Shown piece after piece: positions 43,286-52,710 of a DNA stretch of 64,000 nucleotides; position 1 is the stretch's first letter, and each line of letters starts with the position of its first letter. Position numbers and translations under genes: made by a program. The stretch is from contig NZ_CP040908.1 in assembly GCF_013488205.1 (NCBI RefSeq), forward strand, positions 1,465,876-1,529,875, given 5' to 3'. This DNA comes from Empedobacter falsenii (lineage in GTDB: Bacteria; Bacteroidota; Bacteroidia; Flavobacteriales; Weeksellaceae). The notes beneath the pieces are model-generated. The model was not told the DNA's origin, ran no database searches, and was given only the letters and a program-made list of their open reading frames with translations.

Positions 43286-44038
43286 ATGAAAAATAAGATA
43301 TTTATCTGTTTAGTCGCAATCAGTCCAAATTTATTTTCTCAGGTAGGAATAGGAACTGAGAAACCTCATACCACGTTGGATATAAATGGTACGACAAATG
43401 TTTCCAAAGAAATCAGATTCAACGGAACAGATGCAAAAATTGGAACAGCTGGTAAACAAGGCGATTTAATTTCAGGAAATGCATTAAATAATAATTTCTG
43501 GAAGAATTTTGACTTACCTGAAGGATTTTTAGAAGGAATGGTTTTAACAGGATCATTTGTAAATTCAACCTTTAATGGAGTAAGTTTTCCTGGACAAGGT
43601 AAGGCAACTGAGTTTGCTGTAGCCTATACAAAAGGACAAGCAATGAATTTCCCTTCAGATTGGAAAGAACTTTCGGATTTAAATCAGAAAATTAAAATTG
43701 TAAAATCAGTTAATTTGGTGACGGTTTCTGTGCAAACATTGGTACAAACAAGTAATCAGAATAGTAGTTTTGCTTGTGGCATATATTTAGATGATAAATT
43801 AGATTTTGTTCGGTTAGGTACTGTAAATTCGGGTGCAGGTAACTATAGAACATTAAATTTGAATGCGACACTTTTAAATATGGCACTTGGTGAGCATACA
43901 ATAAAATTTGCATGTGCTGAAAGAAATATACCAACAGGTACAACTTTAAATATAGGAAAGCCTATTATCACTACTACTAATCTAAATGACGAAATGGCGA
44001 AGACTTCTTCGGTTATTTTAGTTTTAGAAAAGCCATAA
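43286..44038 (+). CDS. Secreted surface protein, paralogue 3 of 3
   Basis: This 250-residue protein has a signal peptide ending LFSQ and VGIGTEKPHTTLDINGTTNV. It shares SSFACGIYLDDKLDFVRLGT and EHTIKFACAERN with the other two. Paralogue 3 is the shortest. A good terminator follows. Function is unknown; a subunit of a surface fibre or an antigen family is a fair guess. Confidence 0.6.
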   Translation: MKNKIFICLVAISPNLFSQVGIGTEKPHTTLDINGTTNVSKEIRFNGTDAKIGTAGKQGDLISGNALNNNFWKNFDLPEGFLEGMVLTGSFVNSTFNGVSFPGQGKATEFAVAYTKGQAMNFPSDWKELSDLNQKIKIVKSVNLVTVSVQTLVQTSNQNSSFACGIYLDDKLDFVRLGTVNSGAGNYRTLNLNATLLNMALGEHTIKFACAERNIPTGTTLNIGKPIITTTNLNDEMAKTSSVILVLEKP

Positions 44039-44083
44039 TTTAAAATATTTAATGAAATTTTATTTTTATTCAGCTATTATTTT

Positions 44084-44112
44084 AAACACTTCTAGATTTT
44101 TTAGAAGTGTTT
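44084..44112 (+). terminator. Terminator after the three secreted paralogues
   Basis: AAACACTTCTA/TAGAAGTGTTT stem with a 7-nt loop followed by TTTTAT. Confidence 0.75.
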
Positions 44113-44294
44113 TTTATATAAATATGCATCAATCTTAATATAATAAATAAATTTAGCTAATAAGATTAATCCAAACCATGTTGATTCTTTAAAAAGACCA
44201 TAAATATTTCTTATAAAATACTAAAAAGTATTAATTATAACAATAATAGTTTACTGATAAACATGATATAAATTGTATACTTAACACTAAAGTA

Positions 44295-45155
44295 TTGTTT
44301 TTATGGAACATAAATTTTTACTTTAAAGTATTGGAACAAATACAGAATGAAGAAAAAAAAGTAGATTTATTAACTAGAAATATAATTGATGCTTTATATC
44401 AAATGATTACGTTTTTACAGAATTTATTGTATGAAGTTAGGAGCACTTCATCAAAAAAAGGATTTAACAATCAAGAAGAAGAAATATACTTTTTCAAGAA
44501 AATTAAACCTCAAATTCTGGGTAAATTAATTTATTACAATAAAATTTATCGAATTGAAACGAACTGTCCTTTTCAAGAAGGTAAAATGTATTACAATTTT
44601 TTTTCTAAGCAATTGGTAAATCTCAAACGCGAATTTATGGAACATATATGTAGCTCTGATTTTTACAGGTACTATCGTTCAGGTAGAAAAGATCGAGATG
44701 AAACCTATTTTAAGAGAGGAAATATTAATTTTCATGAAGGGCTCAATAGCGTAGTATTTGAAATTGATCCTGAATTCTCAACCTTTTACGATTATAAAAT
44801 TGCAAGAATTATTTCCTCCGAACTCTTATATTCTTACCTCATAACCAAAATCAATCCAGACGAAGATTCCGAAAATGGAATATTAAAATCTGAAAATTCG
44901 CAAAAAGATTTATCCTGGACAGATAGTAAAAACGCACTGATTGAATTAATTTATGCTCTTTATGCATCTGGAGCAATTTCTCATGGTAAAATTGGAATTA
45001 GAAAATTAAGTCTAGTTTTTCAAATTTTATTTAAAATTCCAGTGGGTGATGTTCACCATTCCTTTCATCGCATGAAATCAAGAAGCGGTTCGCGTACTAT
45101 TTTCTTAGATTATCTCAAACTCTCATTAGAAGAATACATGGATAGAGAAATATAA
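44295..45155 (+). CDS. RteC-family protein
   Basis: This 286-residue protein has RteC marks: KRGNINFHEGLNSVVFEIDP, LSWTDSKNALIELIYALYAS and IGIRKLSLVFQILFKIPVGD with RMKSRSGSRTIFLD at the end. In CTnDOT, RteC activates excision genes. The start is uncertain: TTG at 44295 or TTG at 44331, as no ATG fits well. It is the first gene of an ICE-type cluster with an HTH gene, a DUF3945-type gene and a topoisomerase part. Confidence 0.75.
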   Translation: MFLWNINFYFKVLEQIQNEEKKVDLLTRNIIDALYQMITFLQNLLYEVRSTSSKKGFNNQEEEIYFFKKIKPQILGKLIYYNKIYRIETNCPFQEGKMYYNFFSKQLVNLKREFMEHICSSDFYRYYRSGRKDRDETYFKRGNINFHEGLNSVVFEIDPEFSTFYDYKIARIISSELLYSYLITKINPDEDSENGILKSENSQKDLSWTDSKNALIELIYALYASGAISHGKIGIRKLSLVFQILFKIPVGDVHHSFHRMKSRSGSRTIFLDYLKLSLEEYMDREI

Positions 45156-45359
45156 ATTCAATACCCATTTATGCCAATTGGTAAACCTTTTAATAATTGA
45201 TTTATAACTCAATTTAAATAAAGTTTTCTACTATCAATCAGCATATTTTGCTCTTCTATCTAAAATAAACTCTCTTGCCAATTGGCATTACTTGGCTTTC
45301 AAAGCTTTTATTATATTGAATTTTTGTATCAAAATTTATTAATCTTAAAGTTTTTTGAT

Positions 45360-45668
45360 ATGAATATTGACCGAATGGAATTTTTAGCGTGGATGGAACG
45401 TCTAATGAATCGTCTTGATTTATTGGGAGAAAATATGAATGATTTTCACAAAAATAAAACTTCAGTAGATGGCGAAGAATTATTGGATAATCAGGACGTT
45501 TTACAAATGTTGAAGATTAGTAATCGTTCCTTACAGCGATATCGCTCAGATGGGCGGCTTCCTTATTATACCATCAGTGGAAAATTATATTACAAATTAT
45601 CAGATGTACATGCATTTATTCGAAATAGTTTTAATTCTTCTGCTTCAAAAAGAAAAGCCAATGAATGA
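45360..45668 (+). CDS. HTH domain protein (excisionase-like)
   Basis: This 102-residue protein starts at ATG 45360. Residues 40-90 form a MerR/Xis-type HTH: LLDNQDVLQMLKISNRSLQR then GRLPYYTISGKLYYKLSDVH. Similar proteins sit next to rteC in Bacteroidetes conjugative elements and act as excision factors or regulators. The first 35 residues are helical. Confidence 0.7.
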   Translation: MNIDRMEFLAWMERLMNRLDLLGENMNDFHKNKTSVDGEELLDNQDVLQMLKISNRSLQRYRSDGRLPYYTISGKLYYKLSDVHAFIRNSFNSSASKRKANE

Positions 45669-45750
45669 CAATCATTACCAATAGCTGTCAGATCAAAACT
45701 TGTTTTTATCAATCTTTTATTTTCGATTATAAATTTAAAAATCAGATAAA

Positions 45751-47184
45751 ATGAGTGATAATTCAACAGAAAACGTAGAGCAATCAGCACAAATCTCAGA
45801 TATCCTATTGGTTTTGGATAAGGATAAAATGAAAATTCAAGCAGTAAAAAGTCTTAATGAGAAAGGAGAAATGGAAACTGTAGATCCAACGAAAAAGAAT
45901 GAAAATCAATTTCTAAGAATTGATAAACATGGTAATTTTTTATCGAACTTCTTTTCAAACTTTTATAGCCAACTAAAGGATCCAACTAATTTCCTTTTTT
46001 TCAAAGTACCAGATTCATTAGCAGTTGATAAGGCAAAAGAGATTCAAAATCACTATAAATCTCCACAACCTGAAAATGAGCAAAGTCTCGAACAATATAA
46101 AATTAACCCAGACACACATCAACAAAAAAAATCAAAAAACGAAGATAAAATGGAAACAGAAAAAACAGACTATCGTTTTGATCCAGTCCAAATTGATTGG
46201 GATACAATGAAAAATTTAGGATTAAGTCAAGAACGATTAGAAAAATTAAATCAATTAGATCCATTATTGAAAGGATATAAAACCAATCAGCTTATCCCAA
46301 TCAGCATCAATTTTGGTTCAGCAATACTCAGAACAGATGTTAGATTGTCGTTACAACAAGTAGATGATAAAGTTGTACCCGCTTTACATGGTATCCGAAA
46401 AGAACCCAATTTAAACTATGAATTTTTTGGACATCAATTTACAGATGAAGATAAGAAAAACCTTTTGAGTACTGGAAATATGGGAAGAGTTGTCGATTTA
46501 ACGAACACCAAAACAGGAGAGAAAATTCCTTCCATTATCAGTGTAGATCAATTAACAAATGAATTGATTGCCTTAAAAACTGAATTCATTAAAATTCCAG
46601 ATGAAATAAAAGGAGTTCTATTAAATGAAGAACAAAAACAAACCTTAAAAGAAGGGAAATCGTTGTATTTAGAAGGTATGACTTCTATTAAAGGAACAGA
46701 ATTTTCAGCAAATGTTCAATTTAATGCAGATAAGCGCTATGTAGAGTTTCAATTTGATAATAAGATTAATAAGGTACAAAATATAAAATCAAATCGAGAA
46801 GAATTTAAGAATTTTGAAGCGCCTAAAATTTTTAGAAATAAAGAACTTTCAGAACAACAATATAATGAACTTAAAGATGGAAAAACAGTCTTTATAGATG
46901 GTTTAATAGATAAAAAAGGACAGACTTATCAAGGCTACATTTCTTTCAACAAAGAATTAGGAAAAACTCAATTTATATTTCCAAATCAATTAAAAGAGGC
47001 TGCACAACCAAATGAAGAACATAAAACGCAAGTTGCTGTAAATTCTGAAGGAAAAACGAATGAATCAACAAAACAAATTAATAAACCTTTGGAATCTAAA
47101 CAACAATCGCCTAAAGAGAAACAGGCAAAAAATTTTACAGAAAGCCTTCCAAAGACTACTAAATCGAAGAGTCGAAAAGTATAA
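45751..47184 (+). CDS. DUF4099/DUF3945 domain protein of conjugative elements
   Basis: This 477-residue protein has an N-terminal part with ISDILLVLDKDKMKIQAVKS, a DUF4099-like region at about 145-265 (IDWDTMKNLGLSQERLEKLN, LDPLLKGYKTNQLIPISINF) and DUF3945-like repeats at about 290-415 (LNEEQKQTLKEGKSLYLEGM; the second LSEQQYNELKDGKTVFIDGL). The tail is Lys/Gln-rich. Such genes stand between rteC and topB in Bacteroidetes ICEs; their role in transfer is not known. It overlaps no neighbour; topB' starts 16 nt later. Confidence 0.75.
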   Translation: MSDNSTENVEQSAQISDILLVLDKDKMKIQAVKSLNEKGEMETVDPTKKNENQFLRIDKHGNFLSNFFSNFYSQLKDPTNFLFFKVPDSLAVDKAKEIQNHYKSPQPENEQSLEQYKINPDTHQQKKSKNEDKMETEKTDYRFDPVQIDWDTMKNLGLSQERLEKLNQLDPLLKGYKTNQLIPISINFGSAILRTDVRLSLQQVDDKVVPALHGIRKEPNLNYEFFGHQFTDEDKKNLLSTGNMGRVVDLTNTKTGEKIPSIISVDQLTNELIALKTEFIKIPDEIKGVLLNEEQKQTLKEGKSLYLEGMTSIKGTEFSANVQFNADKRYVEFQFDNKINKVQNIKSNREEFKNFEAPKIFRNKELSEQQYNELKDGKTVFIDGLIDKKGQTYQGYISFNKELGKTQFIFPNQLKEAAQPNEEHKTQVAVNSEGKTNESTKQINKPLESKQQSPKEKQAKNFTESLPKTTKSKSRKV

Positions 47185-47200
47185 TATAAAGAAATTTATT

Positions 47201-48577
47201 ATGAAAAAAGAGTTGAAAAATCAAACTATTGTAAAAGATGAAATTAACTCTGTAAATAGCGTTAGAGTAGAGAGAGAAGTTTTCATTTCAGCTTTGACGC
47301 TTATTTGTCAACGATACTTGGAACAGGTTAATTGTAAAGAAAAAAATATTTATGTGTTAGAGTTGTTGCATACCAAATCTTTTATTGAATTTAAAAGCCA
47401 ATTAAACCTTGAAGATGAAAAGCAAATAAAACCTGTATTAAAAACAATCCATCGAATAGGAAAAGCTGAAGTGATTGATATTAAGATAGGAAATTGTATA
47501 GAAGAACCACCTTTATTATTTAATCGTATTGATTTACAATATGAAGTATATTCAAAATATAATATATCTTTTGAGGAAACGTCAAGAATTACCGAGAAAC
47601 TTTACGAAAACCAATTTATTACAAATCCTCAAACAGAGAGTGCGTTTATTAACAATCAATTTTGGACTATTGTTCCAAAACTCATCCATGCTTTAAATGA
47701 AAGAGAAAACTATAAAAATATTACAAATGAACTTAGGAAAGGTAGCCTAAATAAAAGGATTGTAAATGATGAAAAGGCAAAAGATCAGCATGGAATATTA
47801 ATTACAGATAAAATACCATCTGCATTATCTGTAAAAGAAAAAATCATTTATAATATGATTGTATTTCGATTTTTGGAAGCAGTATCTCAAGAATCTATAA
47901 AAGAAATTGTAATAGTTAACTTGGAAATATTACACTATGAATTCAAGGCCGAATATTGTAGAATTGTAGGTAGTGGCTGGCGATCAATACAGGGAAACTT
48001 TTCTAGAGATTTAATTATTTTACCAGAATTACCCTCATTAAAATTGGGAGATGAACTAAAAATAAAACAGTTTTCGATAAACGAAAAGAAAACAAAACCT
48101 CCAAAATTATTAGATTTCATAAGTTTATTATTAGAGATGAAAGCTTTAGGAAAAGATGAGCAAAACGAAAAAGTTATTGAAGAATTAGTGATCAATAATT
48201 ATGTTAGATTAGAGAATAGATTCTTAATACCTACAGAAAAAGGATTAAAATTATTTGGTTCAGTTTATCATCATAATTTACCTATTCAAATTGAACAATC
48301 TAACTTATTATCAATATTGATCTGTCCTAAATGTAAAAAAGCTCAATTGGCAATCGATGATAATATGATTAAATGTACAGAACCAGTATGTAATTGGATG
48401 CAATATAGAAATATTTGCGGTGTGCAACTTTCAATAAAAGATACCGAAAACTTAATCAATAATGGAGCTACAACCTTAATAAAAGGATTTCAACTCAAAT
48501 CAGGTAAAAAGTTTAATGCAATAATCAAACTCAACAAACAAGGTGAAAGTTCTTTTGTAATAGAACAGAAGAAATAA
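47201..48577 (+). CDS. Type IA topoisomerase-derived protein lacking TOPRIM and active site
   Basis: This 458-residue protein has a middle region like the type IA topoisomerase core (GILITDKIPSALSVKEKIIY then RFLEAV) and a C-terminal zinc ribbon (CPKCKKA and CTEPVCNW) followed by a DUF3945-like tail (LINNGATTLIKGFQLKSGKK). Full TopB proteins have about 700 residues with an N-terminal TOPRIM domain and a catalytic Tyr; neither is seen here. The N-terminal 180 residues are unrelated. The protein may bind DNA but should not cleave it. It is the last ICE gene before module B. Confidence 0.65.
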   Translation: MKKELKNQTIVKDEINSVNSVRVEREVFISALTLICQRYLEQVNCKEKNIYVLELLHTKSFIEFKSQLNLEDEKQIKPVLKTIHRIGKAEVIDIKIGNCIEEPPLLFNRIDLQYEVYSKYNISFEETSRITEKLYENQFITNPQTESAFINNQFWTIVPKLIHALNERENYKNITNELRKGSLNKRIVNDEKAKDQHGILITDKIPSALSVKEKIIYNMIVFRFLEAVSQESIKEIVIVNLEILHYEFKAEYCRIVGSGWRSIQGNFSRDLIILPELPSLKLGDELKIKQFSINEKKTKPPKLLDFISLLLEMKALGKDEQNEKVIEELVINNYVRLENRFLIPTEKGLKLFGSVYHHNLPIQIEQSNLLSILICPKCKKAQLAIDDNMIKCTEPVCNWMQYRNICGVQLSIKDTENLINNGATTLIKGFQLKSGKKFNAIIKLNKQGESSFVIEQKK

Positions 48578-48603
48578 CAATTATTTTAATTCCTACTATA
48601 ATT

Positions 48604-50241
48604 CTAATTATTGTTGTTCAATTGATTTTTCAATTGTTTAATGTATTCATAAGGACGTAACGAAGTTACTTGAAAAAAAGCATCAGAAAAATGCCTAGCA
48701 GAAGAAAATCCTCCTAATTCAGCCAAATCTCTAAGAGAATGTTGATGAAATTTCTTTGAATTATTAAGAAGGTTCAGAATATAATTCACTTTAAGTTGAT
48801 TGATATAATTTGAAAAATTTGTTCCTTTTTGTGAATTAATAATCCTTGATAGATAAGCCGAATTAGTTTTGAATGATCTGCATAATTGTGCTAATGTTAA
48901 AGTAGGTTCTAGAAAAAGTTGATTGGCTTCAAATTCGTCTAATTGTCTTGTAATATCCAGTACAACTTCTGGTGGAATATCTATTATTGGTTGCGGAACA
49001 GATATCTTTTTCTTTATAGAAGTTTTCTTAATAAGGCGTTTATAAATCCAAAAAGCCATAATTGAACTTACTAAAATCATTACTCCATTTAAAACTGGAT
49101 ATAAAAGAAGTTTGTATTCTACATTTTTCTTTAATTTCAATAATTCTTTTTCATCATATTCTTTTTGAATTATTGGAGTTATTTTTACGATATTTCGTTG
49201 AGTAAGACTATCTAATTTAAGCAATTGATTGATATAATAAAGCTCATTTTGAAAATCATTTTTATTTGCAGAATTATCTATTAAACCCTTATATGCAGGG
49301 CGAACTTCACTGTCCAAAAATTCATATTGATTAAAAAGTTGATCTATTTTTTCAAAATATTCAATGGATTTTTCAAATTGATTTAATTTCTCATATGATT
49401 TTCCAAGATAGAAATATGCTTTGCTTAATGTATAAAAATCCTCTTGTTTATTTACATAATGAATTTCTTTAGTTAATATGTAGATTGCTTTTTCATAATT
49501 TTTATTGAAATAGTAATCAATTGCTGTAGAAATCCAAAAGTAATGAATGAAATATGTATTTTCTTTTTGTTGACTCAATCTCAAGCCTTGTCGATTAAGT
49601 TGACTTGCTAATTTATATTTTTGTTGAAATTGAAGAACTTGAGTTCTGTAATAAATTGAATTCAAAAAATAAGCATGATGATTTTCATCGGAACTATTCT
49701 TCTCAAAATAGGAGGTGCATTTTTGAAACAATACATCCGATTCACTGAATTGTTTTAAATGAAATTTTATTAAAGCAAGATTGAAAATTACTTTATATGA
49801 GATATATTCGGAGGATTTGTTATTTAATTTCCTTTCAGCAATTAAATAATTTTCTAAAGCTGGTTGAAATTTTTTGAATTGAAAATGAATTAATCCCTTC
49901 GAAAGGTAGCTTTGAATAACAAAATCATTATTTTGTGTTTTCTGAGCAGTAACAATCGTACTATCTGCATATTTTAGCTTATTAGAATAATCATTTGAAT
50001 AAAAAATACCTTCTTTATAGCCATAAAATAACGTCTCGTTATCCTTTCTAATTTTAGCTTTTAAGATATACGCATTGAGATACTTCCATACCTGGGGATT
50101 ATTTTTATCATATTGAAAGGAATCAATTTTTTGAACAAGATATTCATTGGTTTGAGCACTCAAAATATCAGTTGCGAAAACATTTTCTATGCTTAAACTG
50201 AACAATATTAATCCTATTATTAGTTGTAGATATGTTTTCAT
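48604..50241 (-). CDS. TPR-containing membrane-bound AraC-type transcriptional regulator, module B
   Basis: This 545-residue protein has a signal sequence (LIIGLILFSLSIENVFA), a TPR-type sensor region (about 30-370), one membrane segment near 373-395 and a C-terminal AraC HTH (AQLCRSFKTNSAYLSRIINS; DLAELGGFSSARHFSDAFFQ). It has the same domain order and length as the module A regulator, and is also divergent from the lipoprotein operon. It likely senses a periplasmic signal and binds the ATTTATAAAT sites in the 356-bp intergenic region next to it. Confidence 0.8.
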   Translation of the reverse strand: MKTYLQLIIGLILFSLSIENVFATDILSAQTNEYLVQKIDSFQYDKNNPQVWKYLNAYILKAKIRKDNETLFYGYKEGIFYSNDYSNKLKYADSTIVTAQKTQNNDFVIQSYLSKGLIHFQFKKFQPALENYLIAERKLNNKSSEYISYKVIFNLALIKFHLKQFSESDVLFQKCTSYFEKNSSDENHHAYFLNSIYYRTQVLQFQQKYKLASQLNRQGLRLSQQKENTYFIHYFWISTAIDYYFNKNYEKAIYILTKEIHYVNKQEDFYTLSKAYFYLGKSYEKLNQFEKSIEYFEKIDQLFNQYEFLDSEVRPAYKGLIDNSANKNDFQNELYYINQLLKLDSLTQRNIVKITPIIQKEYDEKELLKLKKNVEYKLLLYPVLNGVMILVSSIMAFWIYKRLIKKTSIKKKISVPQPIIDIPPEVVLDITRQLDEFEANQLFLEPTLTLAQLCRSFKTNSAYLSRIINSQKGTNFSNYINQLKVNYILNLLNNSKKFHQHSLRDLAELGGFSSARHFSDAFFQVTSLRPYEYIKQLKNQLNNNN

Positions 50242-50340
50242 AAGCTTAAAATTTAATGAAAACAGTAGCAGAATAATTGGTAAGATACTTCAAATTAGTA
50301 AATTAAACAAATAGAGTATAACGGAAAATAGCTTTTTTAC

Positions 50341-50527
50341 ACAAAGAAATTTTGTAAAACAAATGCTCAAAATGAAGTATTTATAAATTCGTCATTATCA
50401 AAAGTATATTTTTTATTCAATTTTTTTAAAATAAATAAAAAAATTCATTTTACAAAATACTGTAATTCAGTTAATTATTTTACAAAAACAACGGATTTAT
50501 AAATCCGTTATTCCATTTATGTATTTG
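50341..50527 (+). promoter_or_regulatory. Divergent regulatory region of module B
   Basis: Two ATTTATAAAT cores occur at 50379-50388 and 50495-50504. The second sits inside the perfect 20-bp palindrome AACGGATTTATAAATCCGTT (50490-50509). It is followed after 13 nt by TATGTATTTG (50518-50527) and after 70 nt by the lipoprotein ATG, identical in spacing to module A. TTTTACAAAA and TTTTGTAAAA motifs recur between the cores. The first core is about 140 nt ahead of the regulator start on the other strand. Confidence 0.65.
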
Positions 50528-50597
50528 TAGTACTTGTTTGCATTAATTCTCTTCTACAAGACATAATTTTAAAACTCCAAACATTAAAACTTATCAT

Positions 50598-50831
50598 ATG
50601 AAAACAAAAATCTATTTTTTAATTATAGTAGTTGTTAGCTGTTTATTCTATAACTGTATTGAAGAAGAGGAACAACAAATTGAATCTATAAATACTTTGC
50701 TTTTACAGAGAAGAGATACGATTTCAACAAATGATAGTATATCAATTTATTCAGAAACAGAAGTAAATGAAGCTGATCCTCCAAAGGAAAAAGATCCATA
50801 TATCAAACGTACTGAAGAAGGAGGGGAGTAG
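50598..50831 (+). CDS. Small lipoprotein with DPP..KDPY.KR motif, module B
   Basis: This 77-residue protein has a signal sequence with lipobox LFYNC (Cys20). The rest is acidic and low in conservation, apart from DPPKEKDPYIKR at residues 60-71, which matches DPPRDKDPYVKR in module A. It is first in the operon with the MauE-like and DUF6520-like genes (28 nt to the next). A processed peptide or a docking tail is possible; neither is shown. Confidence 0.65.
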   Translation: MKTKIYFLIIVVVSCLFYNCIEEEEQQIESINTLLLQRRDTISTNDSISIYSETEVNEADPPKEKDPYIKRTEEGGE

Positions 50832-50859
50832 TATTCTTTAAACCCAAAAACACATCAAG

Positions 50860-52305
50860 ATGAGAAGATATTTTCCTTTTATCCAATCACTCATCTGCTA
50901 CCTTTTTATTGTTTTATTTGTCTATGCTGCAGTAAGCAAACTGATTGATTTTGAAACTTTTCAAACGCAATTAGGACAATCGCCCTTATTAGCCAGTTAT
51001 GCGATTCCTATTTCGTATGGAGTTATAATAATAGAACTGGTGGTTGCACTTCTTTTGATGTTTGACCGATTTAGAAAACTAGCCTTACAACTTTCGCTTT
51101 TATTGATGGTGATGTTTACCACCTATATTGTGATTATTCTACATTTCACGGCATTTACACCTTGTTCTTGTGGTGGAGTTTTAGAAAAGATGGGATGGAC
51201 GGAACATTTGTTTTTTAATGGTGTCTTTGTAGGATTAGCTTTAATTGGCATTAGAATAGCAAACAATTCTCAAATATGGAAACGCTATATCATTCAACAA
51301 TTCTTTCTTATTTTAATTGGAATTGTTAGTGTAACCATTTTATATGGTTTATCAGAAAAGAAATCTCAGTATAACAATGCGTTTACGCGTAAATACATTC
51401 CGCATTTAGCAGAAAAACAAACTACTCTCAATTTAGAATCCACAGGATATTATATAGCAGGTATTGATAGTTGTTATCTCTATTTAGCCAATACAGAAAC
51501 ACCTTTATTTCTTAAAAGGTATGATTATCTGGCTAATCAAATAAAGGATATAAAACTAGAAATTGATCAATATAACCTGCCTTATAAAAGAGTGATTACT
51601 GAAGTACAAACATCTTATTTTTATTTAGGAGACGGTTCGGTTGGTATTTTATTTCGAGGTAAAATTGATGATTGGAAAGCAAAGACCATTTCTAAAGGAG
51701 ATGTATATTATAATCAATTTGTGGTAGCAGATTCTTCTAAGTTTGGAATAGCAACTTATAGTACAAAAGTAAAAGCTAATGTATTGGGATTGTTATCAGA
51801 GCATCAACTTCAACTTAACTATAACAGTCTAGAAAAAAAACTTGACGGTACATTTGAGTCAGATGGTACATTACTATGGAATTCCCAATTAAAAAAGTTT
51901 ATCTACGTCTATTACTACAAAAATCAGTACCTCGAATTTGATGCTGAATTATCTGAAATGAAAACAGGAAATACCATTGATACTATTTCTAAAGTTCAGA
52001 TCGATGTAGGCTATTATAAAAAAACAAAGCAATATAAGCTAGGTCCACAAACCTTACTTGTAAACAAATTAGCCTCTATTTATGGTAACCAACTCTATAT
52101 ATCGACTGATCGACTAGGCAATTTCGAACAAAAAATAGAAGGTACAAGTGTCATAGATCAATATGATTTGGTGAATAAAACCTATACCCATAGCTTTTAC
52201 CTCTACCATTCACCCAAAAAGCAACTAAGAAATTTTACCATTTACAAAAACAAAATATTTGCAATTGTAGATCATGAACTTTATATCTATAACAAAAGAA
52301 AATAA
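50860..52305 (+). CDS. MauE/DoxX-like membrane protein with periplasmic C-terminal domain, module B
   Basis: This 481-residue protein has four N-terminal membrane helices, with AAVSKLIDF after the first and PCSCGGVLEKMGW (Cys102, Cys104), and a fifth helix near 145-163. The other 310 residues form a periplasmic domain that looks like a propeller. The membrane part is close to its module A homologue, while the periplasmic part has diverged more. Likely partner: the four-Cys peptide encoded 72 nt downstream. Confidence 0.75.
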   Translation: MRRYFPFIQSLICYLFIVLFVYAAVSKLIDFETFQTQLGQSPLLASYAIPISYGVIIIELVVALLLMFDRFRKLALQLSLLLMVMFTTYIVIILHFTAFTPCSCGGVLEKMGWTEHLFFNGVFVGLALIGIRIANNSQIWKRYIIQQFFLILIGIVSVTILYGLSEKKSQYNNAFTRKYIPHLAEKQTTLNLESTGYYIAGIDSCYLYLANTETPLFLKRYDYLANQIKDIKLEIDQYNLPYKRVITEVQTSYFYLGDGSVGILFRGKIDDWKAKTISKGDVYYNQFVVADSSKFGIATYSTKVKANVLGLLSEHQLQLNYNSLEKKLDGTFESDGTLLWNSQLKKFIYVYYYKNQYLEFDAELSEMKTGNTIDTISKVQIDVGYYKKTKQYKLGPQTLLVNKLASIYGNQLYISTDRLGNFEQKIEGTSVIDQYDLVNKTYTHSFYLYHSPKKQLRNFTIYKNKIFAIVDHELYIYNKRK

Positions 52306-52377
52306 ATCGTTGCGCAACGCAGGGGAAGACTGAAAACCTGTACAAAAGAGTAAGTCACCACATTAAAATTATACAAG

Positions 52378-52662
52378 ATGAAAACAAATTTTCTAAAAAA
52401 AGCGCTACCTATTGGGGTAGGAATGATGGCTGTTGCTTTTGCATTTGCCACTGAAAGTAAAACTTCTCAAAATAGTGAAGAAGAAGCTATGACAGGATAT
52501 ATTTACAATTCTGCAACGAATCATTGTGATGAAGTAAAGGTAGATTGTAATTTAACGGGGAGCATACCATGTACTATTGGTGAAATTGGAAATGAACAAG
52601 ATGTTTTTGAATTGAGAGATTCATCAGAAACATCTTGTACGATTCCTTTATATCGTCAATAA
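52378..52662 (+). CDS. DUF6520-like small secreted cysteine peptide, module B
   Basis: This 94-residue protein has a signal peptide (ALPIGVGMMAVAFAFA) and a mature part with Cys50, Cys57, Cys65 and Cys87 (spacing 7, 8, 22; module A has 8, 8, 19). The sequence between the cysteines is quite different from module A, so the peptides share a scaffold and not a surface. It ends the operon and meets the S9 peptidase gene across a terminator. Function is unknown. Confidence 0.7.
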   Translation: MKTNFLKKALPIGVGMMAVAFAFATESKTSQNSEEEAMTGYIYNSATNHCDEVKVDCNLTGSIPCTIGEIGNEQDVFELRDSSETSCTIPLYRQ

Positions 52663-52685
52663 ATATTTAAGTTTAATTTAAATAG

Positions 52686-52708
52686 GAACGGAGCATTATG
52701 CTCCGTTC
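52686..52708. terminator. Bidirectional terminator between DUF6520-like and S9 peptidase genes, module B
   Basis: Perfect 10-bp stem GAACGGAGCA/TGCTCCGTTC with loop TTA and T-tracts on both sides. It stands at the same place as the module A terminator, but with a different sequence. Confidence 0.85.
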
Positions 52709-52710
52709 TT

